A stretch of 64,000 nucleotides of DNA, taken from positions 134,090,240-134,154,239 of the forward strand of contig JBAIZL010000002.1 in NCBI GenBank assembly GCA_036971475.1, written 5' to 3'. Position 1 is the first letter of the stretch, and every line of letters starts with the position of its first letter. Below the pieces are notes generated by a model, which had not been told where the DNA came from, ran no database searches, and saw only the letters and a list, made by a program, of their open reading frames with translations. Source of the stretch: Prosapia bicincta. Lineage: Eukaryota; Arthropoda; Insecta; Hemiptera; Cercopidae. Shown piece by piece: positions 33,658 through 47,226 of the stretch. The position numbers and the translations under genes were made by a program.

Positions 33658-35588
33658 GTCCATTATCTTCGATAAAACTTAGTTGAACAAAACTATATAA
33701 TAATAATAACCTTTTCTCTTAACAATGTGCAATAAATAATGTAACATAACCTACGCGTTTAAAAACAATTGTTTTACAACATAACTTAAAGCACAAAATG
33801 AACTGAAATATGAAATGATGGTTTATCATTTATTTTACTTTGATGTGATTCAAAGCGTAACCTGACGGAAGTTATACTGACGCGAAATTATTATATCCTT
33901 CCAATAAATTTATGTAGGCGTCGGTATAAGAGGTTTCACTTGGAAAAGCTATTTCTTACAATATCAAAACAATATTTATTTCTTCTGTAAATTAAAACCA
34001 AATAACAGTCAAGATGTCTGCAGCTATAGTTTTATAAACATATTATTTCAGGGTAGGAGTTAGGGTAGAATTACAAGGAATCGTGACATCACGTCTGCAG
34101 GATTGCGTACGTAAATATAGACAGACTCTCTATTGGAGGCTTCAGGATGGGTGCAATATTTCACATGTTCTGAAACCATTTGGTTACCGACAGAGCCAAC
34201 GAAAGTAACATTTATACAGTATCAATGTTTTGTGAACTTGGCCCCTTCATTTTCAAAAAATGCACTTATTGCAACTAACCTGTTATGCAGTAAACAAGAA
34301 GTCTAGGCGTTTGAGCATACCGTCCTCGAATTATGATAAATACTATTGTCGTCAAGTTTAAAACTTCATTTCTGCCCTTTTTCTTACTATTTTGATATCT
34401 GGGGTATGTGTCATTCCCGATATCTAGAACTGTTATACGTCTTAAAGTAATAAGAACAGGCGGAATAAATTTGGAAACAACGAGATGCAGGGTACTTTTG
34501 AAACCGTCATTATTCTTTAAATTTTTATCACATCAAGATATGTTTATACTGAATGAAAGAGGAATATCTATATTTTCATTTTTTGTCATCAATCTTAAGG
34601 AATTTATAAACGGTTTCGAGTTATTGGCTCTATAAATCTAGTAATTTTATAATTTAGTATTGTTTAAAGCATTCATGTGTTTAATAGTTCGACGGAAATC
34701 CGCTTTTAGCAGCACCTGTCAGTACATTGTAACGATAATTTTACTTTCACAAAAATGCCAATAACTCAAGAACAAGGCAAAATTTTGAAAAACTATTGGC
34801 ACCACGTCAATCTACGTTAAATGCTGCTTCAACCTATATGTATAACTCAAAATCCGATTTTTCATTGAAATTTAGGAAAATTTGAAGGGTGACCCCTTCT
34901 TACCTCGCAAAAGTCGAAAATTACTCCTTTTCTCGGGCCAATTACTCAAAGGCCGTTAATTGTTTTCTTAAACTATAAACTCTAAATACAAATATAGACT
35001 TTCGTCTTTCGTTCCGTGTAAGAAACATCTTGCTTGTCTGAATATTAACAGAGATATGACTGTTTTAAAAAAGGCTTGCATCGTGCAAACCTGGAAATGT
35101 AAAATCAGGCTGTATTTTTATCACTTGAAACGCGTATAACTCCTAAACCGTTCAAGATATCAAACTCAAATTTTCATAAGTTGTTTCGTTAATGATTTCC
35201 AATCTTTAGATGTGTATAAAATTTATTTTTTTGAAATATAGGTATTTTGAAAAAAAAAACATTTCTTACTTTTTTTTTACAGTTTTCTATAACTATATCG
35301 ATGAAAAATCACTAAATAAACAAATTGAAAAATATTTAAGTCTGATGGATTAGTAGATAAACGCTTTAAAAATGATAAAACACATCCAGGCCACTTGTTA
35401 AAGCAGCAATATAAAAGACAGTTTTAAAACAATCATATATTTTAATTATTCATCACAACTAACTTTTTTCTATACCAAATGAAAGCAAAAAGTCTATACT
35501 TATATTTGTAGAAATGAAAATACATAACTTATTACTATCGTTATATTGAGTTATTTCTATTATCTGGTCAAAACTCTTGAACTTTGTA
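33658..35588 (+). repeat. Satellite monomer 2-2
   Basis: 1,931 bp, with the 16-bp deletion. Variants: cttcgataaaac, ccttttctctt, ttatttcaggg, gtgcaatattt, cttaaagtaat, gggtgacccc, caggccact. Nearly the same as monomer 2-4. Confidence 0.94.
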
Positions 35589-37516
35589 GTCCATTATCTT
35601 CGATGAAACTTAGTTGAACAAAACTATATAATAATAATAACCTTTTTTCTTAACAATGTGCAATAAATAATGTAACATAACCTATGCGTTTAAAAACAAT
35701 TGTTTTACAACATAACTTAAAGCACAAAATGAACTGAAATATGAAATGATGGTTTATCATTTATTTTACTTTGATGTGATTCAAAGCGTAACCTGACGGA
35801 AGTTATACTGACGCGAAATTATTATATCCTTCCAATAAATTTATGTAGGCGTCGGTATAAGAGGTTTCACATGGAAAAGCTATTCTTACAATATCAAAAC
35901 AATATTTATTTCTTCTGTAAATTAAAACCAAATAACAGTCAAGATGTCTGCAGCTATAGTTTTATAAACATATTACTTCAGGGTAGGAGTTAGGGTAGAA
36001 TTACAAGGAATCGTGACATCACGTCTGCAGGATTGCGTACGTAAATATAGACAGACTCTCTATTGGAGGCTTCAGGATGGGTGTAATATTTCACATGTTC
36101 TGAAACCATTTGGTTACCGACAGAGCCAACGAAAGTAACATTTATACAGTATCAATGTTTTGTGAACTTGGCCCCTTCATTTTCAAAAAATGCACTTATT
36201 GCAACTAACCTGTTATGCAGTAAACAAGAAGTCTAGGCGTTTGAGCATACTGTCCTCGAATTATGATAAATACTATTGTCGTCAAGTTTAAAACTTCATT
36301 TCTGCCCTTTTTCTTACTATTTTGATATCTGGGGTATGTGTCATTCCCGATATCTAGAACTGTTATACGTCTTAAGGTAATAAGAACAGGCGGAATAAAT
36401 TTGGAAACAACGAGATGCAGGGTACTTTTGAAACCGTCATTATTCTTTAAATTTTTATCACATCAAGATATGTTTATACTGAATGAAAGAGGAATATCTA
36501 TATTTTCATTTTTTGTCATCAATCTTAAGGAATTTATAAACGGTTTCGAGTTATTGGCTCTATAAATCTAGTAATTTTATAATTTAGTATTGTTTAAAGC
36601 ATTCATGTGTTTAATAGTTCGACGGAAATCCGCTTTTAGCAGCACCTGTCAGTACATTGTAACGATAATTTTACTTTCACAAAAATGCCAATAACTCAAG
36701 AACAAGGCAAAATTTTGAAAAACTATTGGCACCACGTCAATCTACGTTAAATGCTGCTTCAACCTATATGTATAACTCAAAATCCGATTTTTCATTGAAA
36801 TTTAGGAAAATTTGAAGGGTGACCCTTCTTACCTCGCAAAAGTCGAAAATTACTCCTTTTCTCGGGCCAATTACTCAAAGGCCGTTAATTGTTTTCTTAA
36901 ACTATAAACTCTAAATACAAATATAGACTTTCGTCTTTCGTTCCGTGTAAGAAACATCTTGCTTGTCTGAATATTAACAGAGATATGACTGTTTTAAAAA
37001 AGGCTTGCATCGTGCAAACCTGGAAATGTAAAATCAGGCTGTATTTTTATCACTTGAAACGCGTATAACTCCTAAACCGTTCAAAATATCAAACTCAAAT
37101 TTTCATAAGTTGTTTCGTTAATGATTTCCAATCTTTAGATGTGTATAAAATTTATTTTTTTGAAATATAGGTATTTTGAAAAAAAAAACATTTCTTACTT
37201 TTTTTTACAGTTTTCTATAACTATATCGATGAAAAATCACTAAATAAACAAATTGAAAAATATTTAAGTCTGATGGATTAGTAGATAAACGCTTTAAAAA
37301 TGATAAAACACATCCAGGCCACTTGTTAAAGCAGCAATATAAAAGACAGTTTTAAAACAATCATATATTTTAATTATTCATCACAACTAACTTTTTTCTA
37401 TACCAAATGAAAGCAAAAAGTCTATACTTATATTTGTAGAAATGAAAATACATAACTTATTACTATCGTTATATTGAGTTATTTCTATTATCTGGTCAAA
37501 ACTCTTGAACTTTGTA
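35589..37516 (+). repeat. Satellite monomer 2-3
   Basis: 1,928 bp, with the 16-bp deletion. Variants: ctatgcgttt, cacatggaaaagctattctt, actgtcctcg, gggtgacccttc, caggccact. Its first half matches monomer 2-5. Confidence 0.94.
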
Positions 37517-39447
37517 GTCCATTATCTTCGATGAAACTTAGTTGAACAAAACTATATAATAATAATAACCTTTTCTCTTAACAATGTGCAATAAATAATG
37601 TAACATAACCTACGCGTTTAAAAACAATTGTTTTACAACATAACTTAAAGCACAAAATGAACTGAAATATGAAATGATGGTTTATCATTTATTTTACTTT
37701 GATGTGATTCAAAGCGTAACCTGACGGAAGTTATACTGACGCGAAATTATTATATCCTTCCAATAAATTTATGTAGGCGTCGGTATAAGAGGTTTCACTT
37801 GGAAAAGCTATTTCTTACAATATCAAAACAATATTTATTTCTTCTGTAAATTAAAACCAAATAACAGTCAAGATGTCTGCAGCTATAGTTTTATAAACAT
37901 ATTATTTCAGGGTAGGAGTTAGGGTAGAATTACAAGGAATCGTGACATCACGTCTGCAGGATTGCGTACGTAAATATAGACAGACTCTCTATTGGAGGCT
38001 TCAGGATGGGTGCAATATTTCACATGTTCTGAAACCATTTGGTTACCGACAGAGCCAACGAAAGTAACATTTATACAGTATCAATGTTTTGTGAACTTGG
38101 CCCCTTCATTTTCAAAAAATGCACTTATTGCAACTAACCTGTTATGCAGTAAACAAGAAGTCTAGGCGTTTGAGCATACCGTCCTCGAATTATGATAAAT
38201 ACTATTGTCGTCAAGTTTAAAACTTCATTTCTGCCCTTTTTCTTACTATTTTGATATCTGGGGTATGTGTCATTCCCGATATCTAGAACTGTTATACGTC
38301 TTAAAGTAATAAGAACAGGCGGAATAAATTTGGAAACAACGAGATGCAGGGTACTTTTGAAACCGTCATTATTCTTTAAATTTTTATCACATCAAGATAT
38401 GTTTATACTGAATGAAAGAGGAATATCTATATTTTCATTTTTTGTCATCAATCTTAAGGAATTTATAAACGGTTTCGAGTTATTGGCTCTATAAATCTAG
38501 TAATTTTATAATTTAGTATTGTTTAAAGCATTCATGTGTTTAATAGTTCGACGGAAATCCGCTTTTAGCAGCACCTGTCAGTACATTGTAACGATAATTT
38601 TACTTTCACAAAAATGCCAATAACTCAAGAACAAGGCAAAATTTTGAAAAACTATTGGCACCACGTCAATCTACGTTAAATGCTGCTTCAACCTATATGT
38701 ATAACTCAAAATCCGATTTTTCATTGAAATTTAGGAAAATTTGAAGGGTGACCCCTTCTTACCTCGCAAAAGTCGAAAATTACTCCTTTTCTCGGGCCAA
38801 TTACTCAAAGGCCGTTAATTGTTTTCTTAAACTATAAACTCTAAATACAAATATAGACTTTCGTCTTTCGTTCCGTGTAAGAAACATCTTGCTTGTCTGA
38901 ATATTAACAGAGATATGACTGTTTTAAAAAAGGCTTGCATCGTGCAAACCTGGAAATGTAAAATCAGGCTGTATTTTTATCACTTGAAACGCGTATAACT
39001 CCTAAACCGTTCAAGATATCAAACTCAAATTTTCATAAGTTGTTTCGTTAATGATTTCCAATCTTTAGATGTGTATAAAATTTATTTTTTTGAAATATAG
39101 GTATTTTGAAAAAAAAAACATTTCTTACTTTTTTTTTACAGTTTTCTATAACTATATCGATGAAAAATCACTAAATAAACAAATTGAAAAATATTTAAGT
39201 CTGATGGATTAGTAGATAAACGCTTTAAAAATGATAAAACACATCCAGGCCACTTGTTAAAGCAGCAATATAAAAGACAGTTTTAAAACAATCATATATT
39301 TTAATTATTCATCACAACTAACTTTTTTCTATACCAAATGAAAGCAAAAAGTCTATACTTATATTTGTAGAAATGAAAATACATAACTTATTACTATCGT
39401 TATATTGAGTTATTTCTATTATCTGGTCAAAACTCTTGAACTTTGTA
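37517..39447 (+). repeat. Satellite monomer 2-4
   Basis: 1,931 bp, with the 16-bp deletion. Repeats the variant set of 2-2 (gtgcaatattt, cttaaagtaat, gggtgacccc, caggccact) but starts cttcgatgaaac. Confidence 0.94.
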
Positions 39448-41391
39448 GTCCATTATCTTCGATGAAACTTAGTTGAACAAAACTATATAATAATAATAAC
39501 CTTTTTTCTTAACAATGTGCAATAAATAATGTAACATAACCTATGCGTTTAAAAACAATTGTTTTACAACATAACTTAAAGCACAAAATGAACTGAAATA
39601 TGAAATGATGGTTTATCATTTATTTTACTTTGATGTGATTCAAAGCGTAACCTGACGGAAGTTATACTGACGCGAAATTATTATATCCTTCCAATAAATT
39701 TATGTAGGCGTCGGTATAAGAGGTTTCACATGGAAAAGCTATTCTTACAATATCAAAACAATATTTATTTCTTCTGTAAATTAAAACCAAATAACAGTCA
39801 AGATGTCTGCAGCTATAGTTTTATAAACATATTACTTCAGGGTAGGAGTTAGGGTAGAATTACAAGGAATCGTGACATCACGTCTGCAGGATTGCGTACG
39901 TAAATATAGACAGACTCTCTATTGGAGGCTTCAGGATGGGTGTAATATTTCACATGTTCTGAAACCATTTGGTTACCGACAGAGCCAACGAAAGTAACAT
40001 TTATACAGTATCAATGTTTTGTGAACTTGGCCCCTTCATTTTCAAAAAATGCACTTATTGCAACTAACCTGTTATGCAGTAAACAAGAAGTCTAGGCGTT
40101 TGAGCATACTGTCCTCGAATTATGATAAATACTATTGTCGTCAAGTTTAAAACTTCATTTCTGCCCTTTTTCTTACTATTTTGATATCTGGGGTATGTGT
40201 CATTCCCGATATCTAGAACTGTTATACGTCTTAAGGTAATAAGAACAGGCGGAATAAATTTGGAAACAACGAGATGCAGGGTACTTTTGAAACCGTCATT
40301 ATTCTTTAAATTTTTATCACATCAAGATATGTTTATACTGAATGAAAGAGGAATATCTATATTTTCATTTTTTGTCATCAATCTTAAGGAATTTATAAAC
40401 GGTTTCGAGTTATTGGCTCTATAAATCTAGTAATTTTATAATTTAGTATTGTTTAAAGCATTCATGTGTTTAATAGTTCGACGGAAATCCGCTTTTAGCA
40501 GCACCTGTCAGTACATTGTAACGATAATTTTACTTTCACAAAAATGCCAATAACTCAAGAACAAGGCAAAATTTTGAAAAACTATTGGCACCACGTCAAT
40601 CTACGTTAAATGCTGCTTCAACCTATATGTATAACTCAAAATCCGATTTTTCATTGAAATTTAGGAAAATTTGAAGGGTTACCCCTTCTTATCTCGCAAA
40701 AGTCGAAAATTATTCCTTTTCTCGGGCCAATTACTCAAAGGCCGTTAATTGTTTTCTTAAACTATAAACTCTAAATACAAATATAGACTTTCGTCTTTCG
40801 TTCCGTGTAAGAAACATCTTGCTTGTCTGAATATTAACAGAGATATGACTGTTTTAAAAAAGGCTTGCATCGTGCAAACCTGGAAATGTAAAATCAGGCT
40901 GTATTTTTATCACTTGAAACGCGTATAACTCCTAAACCGTTCAAGATATCAAACTCAAATTTTCATAAGTTGTTTCGTTAATGATTTCCAATCTTTAGAT
41001 GTGTATAAAATTTATTTTTTTGAAATATAGGTATTTTGAAAAAAAAACATTTCTTACTTTTTTTTACAGTTTTCTATAACTATATCGATGAAAAATCACT
41101 AAATAAACAAATTGAAAAATATTTAAGTCTGATGGATTAGTAGATAAACGCTTTAAAAATGATAAAACACATCCAGGCTACTTGTTAAAGCAGCAATATA
41201 AAAGACAGTTTTAAAACAATCATATATTTTAATTATTCATCACAACTAACTTTTTTCTATACCAAATGAAAGCAAAAAGTCTATACTTATATTTGTAGAA
41301 ATGAAAATACATAACTTATTACTATCGTTATATTGAGTTATTTCTATTATCTGTTATATTTATTATCTAGTCAAAACTCTTGAACTTTGTA
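39448..41391 (+). repeat. Satellite monomer 2-5 (chimeric)
   Basis: 1,944 bp. The first half carries the 2-3 set (ctatgcgttt, cacatggaaa, actgtcctcg). The second half carries the 2-1 set (gggttacccc, aattattcc, ttatctagtc, no deletion). A clear recombinant. Confidence 0.94.
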
Positions 41392-43336
41392 GTCCATTAT
41401 CTTCGATAAAACTTAGTTGAACAAAACTATATAATAATAATAACCTTTTCTCTTAACAATGTGCAATAAATAATGTAACATAACCTACGCGTTTAAAAAC
41501 AATTGTTTTACAACATAACTTAAAGCACAAAATGAACTGAAATATGAAATGATGGTTTATCATTTATTTTACTTTGATGTGATTCAAAGCGTAACCTGAC
41601 GGAAGTTATACTGACGCGAAATTATTATATCCTTCCAATAAATTTATGTAGGCGTCGGTATAAGAGGTTTCACTTGGAAAAGCTATTTCTTACAATATCA
41701 AAACAATATTTATTTCTTCTGTAAATTAAAACCAAATAACAGTCAAGATGTCTGCAGCTATAGTTTTATAAACATATTATTTCAGGGTAGGAGTTAGGGT
41801 AGAATTACAAGGAATCGTGACATCACGTCTGCAGGATTGCGTACGTAAATATAGACAGACTCTCTATTGGAGGCTTCAGGATGGGTGCAATATTTCACAT
41901 GTTCTGAAACCATTTGGTTACCGACAGAGCCAACGAAAGTAACATTTATACAGTATCAATGTTTTGTGAACTTGGCCCCTTCATTTTTAAAAAATGCACT
42001 TATTGCAACTAACCTGTTATGCAGTAAACAAGAAGTCTAGGCGTTTGAGCATACCGTCCTCGAATTATGATAAATACTATTGTCGTCAAGTTTAAAACTT
42101 CATTTCTGCCCTTTTTCTTACTATTTTGATATCTGGGGTATGTGTCATTCCCGATATCTAGAACTGTTATACGTCTTAAGGTAATAAGAACAGGCGGAAT
42201 AAATTTGGAAACAACGAGATGCAGGGTACTTTTGAAACCGTCATTATTCTTTAAATTTTTATCACATCAAGATATGTTTATACTGAATGAAAGAGGAATA
42301 TCTATATTTTCATTTTTTGTCATCAATCTTAAGGAATTTATAAACGGTTTCGAGTTATTGGCTCTATAAATCTAGTAATTTTATAATTTAGTATTGTTTA
42401 AAGCATTCATGTGTTTAATAGTTCGAAGGAAATCCGCTTTTAGCAGCACCTGTCAGTACATTGTAACGATAATTTTACTTTCACAAAAATGCCAATAACT
42501 CAAGAACAAGGCAAAATTTTGAAAAACTATTGGCACCACGTCAATCTACGTTAAATGCTGCTTCAACCTATATGTATAACTCAAAATCCGATTTTTCATT
42601 GAAATTTAGGAAAATTTGAAGGGTCACCCCTTCTTATCTCGCAAAAGTCGAAAATTATTCCTTTTCTCGGGCCAATTACTCAAAGGCCGTTAATTGTTTT
42701 CTTAAACTATAAACTCTAAATACAAATATAGACTTTCGTCTTTCGTTCCGTGTAAGAAACATCTTGCTTGTCTGAATATTAACAGAGATATGACTGTTTT
42801 AAAAAAGGCTTGCATCGTGCAAACCTGGAAATGTAAAATCAGGCTGTATTTTTATCACTTGAAACGCGTATAACTCCTAAACCGTTCAAGATATCAAACT
42901 CAAATTTTCATAAGTTGTTTCGTTAATGATTTCCAATCTTTAGATGTGTATAAAATTTATTTTTTTGAAATATAGGTATTTTGAAAAAAAAACATTTCTT
43001 ACTTTTTTTTACAGTTTTCTATAACTATATCGATGAAAAATCACTAATTAAACAAATTGACAAATATTTAAGTCTGATGGATTAGTAGATAAACGCTTTA
43101 AAAATGATAAAACACATCCAGGCTACTTGTTAAAGCAGCAATATAAAAGACAGTTTTAAAACAATCATATATTTTAATTATGCATCACAACTAACTTTTT
43201 TCTATACCAAATGAAAGCAAAAAGTCTATACTTATATTTGTAGAAATGAAAATACATAACTTATTACTATCGTTATATTGAGTTATTTCTATTATCTGTT
43301 ATATTTATTATCTGGTTAAAACTCTTGAACTTTGTA
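41392..43336 (+). repeat. Satellite monomer 2-6
   Basis: 1,945 bp. Variants: cttcgataaaac, gtgcaatattt, gttcgaagg, cactaattaaac, tatgcatcac, tctggttaaaac. The last four are shared with 2-8. Confidence 0.94.
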
Positions 43337-45281
43337 GTCCATTATCTTCGATGAAACTTAGTTGAACAAAACTATATAATAATAATAACCTTTTTTCTTA
43401 ACAATGTGCAATAAATAATGTAACATAACCTACGCGTTTAAAAACAATTGTTTTACAACATAACTTAAAGCACAAAATGAACTGAAATATGAAATGATGG
43501 TTTATCATTTATTTTACTTTGATGTGATTCAAAGCGTAACCTGACGGAAGTTATACTGACGCGAAATTATTATATCCTTCCAATAAATTTATGTAGGCGT
43601 CGGTATAAGAGGTTTCACTTGGAAAAGCTATTTCTTACAATATCAAAACAATATTTATTTCTTCTGTAAATTAAAACCAAATAACAGTCAAGATGTCTGC
43701 AGCTATAGTTTTATAAACATATTACTTCAGGGTAGGAGTTAGGGTAGAATTACAAGGAATCGTGACATCACGTCTGCAGGATTGCGTACGTAAATATAGA
43801 CAGACTCTCTATTGGAGGCTTCAGGATGGGTGTAATATTTCACATGTTCTGAAACCATTTGGTTACCGACAGAGCCAACGAAAGTAACATTTATACAGTA
43901 TCAATGTTTTGTGAACTTGGCCCCTTCATTTTCAAAAAATGCACTTATTGCAACTAACCTGTTAAGCAGTAAACAAGAAGTCTAGGCGTTTGAGCATACC
44001 GTCCTCGAATTATGATAAATACTATTGTCGTCAAGTTTAAAACTTCATTTCTGCCCTTTTTCTTACTATTTTGATATCTGGGGTATGTGTCATTCCCGAT
44101 ATCTAGAACTGTTATACGTCTTAAGGTAATAAGAACAGGCGGAATAAATTTGGAAACAACGAGATGCAGGGTACTTTTGAAACCGTCATTATTCTTTAAA
44201 TTTTTATCACATCAAGATATGTTTATACTGAATGAAAGAGGAATATCTATATTTTCATTTTTTGTCATCAATCTTAAGGAATTTATAAACGGTTTCGAGT
44301 TATTGGCTCTATAAATCTAGTAATTTTATAATTTAGTATTGTTTAAAGCATTCATGTGTTTAATAGTTCGACGGAAATCCGCTTTTAGCAGCACCTGTCA
44401 GTACATTGTAACGATAATTTTACTTTCACAAAAATGCCAATAACTCAAGAACAAGGCAAAATTTTGAAAAACTATTGGCACCACGTCAATCTACGTTAAA
44501 TGCTGCTTCAACCTATATGTATAACTCAAAATCCGATTTTTCATTGAAATTTAGGAAAATTTGAAGGGTTACCCCTTCTTATCTCGCAAAAGTCGAAAAT
44601 TATTCCTTTTCTCGGGCCAATTACTCAAAGGCCGTTAATTGTTTTCTTAAACTATAAACTCTAAATACAAATATAGACTTTCGTCTTTCGTTCCGTGTAA
44701 GAAACATCTTGCTTGTCTGAATATTAACAGAGATATGACTGTTTTAAAAAAGGCTTGCATCGTGCAAACCTGGAAATGTAAAATCAGGCTGTATTTTTAT
44801 CACTTGAAACGCGTATAACTCCTAAACCGTTCAAGATATCAAACTCAAATTTTCATAAGTTGTTTCGTTAATGATTTCCAATCTTTAGATGTGTATAAAA
44901 TTTATTTTTTTGAAATATAGGTATTTTGAAAAAAAAACATTTCTTACTTTTTTTTACAGTTTTCTATAACTATATCGATGAAAAATCACTAAATAAACAA
45001 ATTGAAAAATATTTAAGTCTGATGGATTAGTAGATAAACGCTTTAAAAATGATAAAACACATCCAGGCTACTTGTTAAAGCAGCAATATAAAAGACAGTT
45101 TTAAAACAATCATATATTTTAATTATTCATCACAACTAACTTTTTTCTATACCAAATGAAAGCAAAAAGTCTATACTTATATTTGTAGAAATGAAAATAC
45201 ATAACTTATTACTATCGTTATATTGAGTTATTTCTATTATCTGTTATATTTATTATCTAGTCAAAACTCTTGAACTTTGTA
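43337..45281 (+). repeat. Satellite monomer 2-7
   Basis: 1,945 bp. Variants: gttaagcagt (only here and in 2-9), gggttacccc, aattgaaaaat, ttatctagtc. Confidence 0.94.
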
Positions 45282-47226
45282 GTCCATTATCTTCGATAAA
45301 ACTTAGTTGAACAAAACTATATAATAATAATAACCTTTTCTCTTAACAATGTGCAATAAATAATGTAACATAACCTACGCGTTTAAAAACAATTGTTTTA
45401 CAACATAACTTAAAGCACAAAATGAACTGAAATATGAAATGATGGTTTATCATTTATTTTACTTTGATGTGATTCAAAGCGTAAACTGACGGAAGTTATA
45501 CTGACGCGAAATTATTATATCCTTCCAATAAATTTATGTAGGCGTCGGTATAAGAGGTTTCACTTGGAAAAGCTATTTCTTACAATATCAAAACAATATT
45601 TATTTCTTCTGTAAATTAAAACCAAATAACAGTCAAGATGTCTGCAGCTATAGTTTTATAAACATATTATTTCAGGGTAGGAGTTAGGGTAGAATTACAA
45701 GGAATCGTGACATCACGTCTGCAGGATTGCGTACGTAAATATAGACAGACTCTCTATTGGAGGCTTCAGGATGGGTGCAATATTTCACATGTTCTGAAAC
45801 CATTTGGTTACCGACAGAGCCAACGAAAGTAACATTTATACAGTATCAATGTTTTGTGAACTTGGCCCCTTCATTTTCAAAAAATGCACTTATTGCAACT
45901 AACCTGTTATGCAGTAAACAAGAAGTCTAGGCGTTTGAGCATACCGTCCTCGAATTATGATAAATACTATTGTCGTCAAGTTTAAAACTTCATTTCTGCC
46001 CTTTTTCTTACTATTTTGATATCTGGGGTATGTGTCATTCCCGATATCTAGAACTGTTATACGTCTTAAAGTAATAAGAACAGGCGGAATAAATTTGGAA
46101 ACAACGAGATGCAGGGTACTTTTGAAACCGTCATTATTCTTTAAATTTTTATCACATCAAGATATGTTTATACTGAATGAAAGAGGAATATCTATATTTT
46201 CATTTTTTGTCATCAATCTTAAGGAATTTATAAACGGTTTCGAGTTATTGGCTCTATAAATCTAGTAATTTTATAATTTAGTATTGTTTAAAGCAATCAT
46301 GTGTTTAATAGTTCGAAGGAAATCCGCTTTTAGCAGCACCTGTCAGTACATTGTAACGATAATTTTACTTTCACAAAAATGCCAATAACTCAAGAACAAG
46401 GCAAAATTTTGAAAAACTATTGGCACCACGTCAATCTACGTTAAATGCTGCTTCAACCTATATGTATAACTCAAAATCCGATTTTTCATTGAAATTTAGG
46501 AAAATTTGAAGGGTCACCCCTTCTTATCTCGCAAAAGTCGAAAATTATTCCTTTTCTCGGGCCAATTACTCAAAGGCCGTTAATTGTTTTCTTAAACTAT
46601 AAACTCTAAATACAAATATAGACTTTCGTCTTTCGTTCCGTGTAAGAAACATCTTGCTTGTCTGAATATTAACAGAGATATGACTGTTTTAAAAAAGGCT
46701 TGCATCGTGCAAACCTGGAAATGTAAAATCAGGCTGTATTTTTATCACTTGAAACGCGTATAACTCCTAAACCGTTCAAGATATCAAACTCAAATTTTCA
46801 TAAGTTGTTTCGTTAATGATTTCCAATCTTTAGATGTGTATAAAATTTATTTTTTTGAAATATAGGTATTTTGAAAAAAAAACATTTCTTACTTTTTTTT
46901 ACAGTTTTCTATAACTATATCGATGAAAAATCACTAATTAAACAAATTGACAAATATTTAAGTCTGATGGATTAGTAGATAAACGCTTTAAAAATGATAA
47001 AACACATCCAGGCTACTTGTTAAAGCAGCAATATAAAAGACAGTTTTAAAACAATCATATATTTTAATTATGCATCACAACTAACTTTTTTCTATACCAA
47101 ATGAAAGCAAAAAGTCTATACTTATATTTGTAGAAATGAAAATACATAACTTATTACTATCGTTATATTGAGTTATTTCTATTATCTGTTATATTTATTA
47201 TCTGGTTAAAACTCTTGAACTTTGTA
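45282..47226 (+). repeat. Satellite monomer 2-8
   Basis: 1,945 bp. Like 2-6 in gtgcaatattt, gttcgaagg, cactaattaaac, tatgcatcac and tctggttaaaac. Private change: gcgtaaactgac. Confidence 0.94.
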
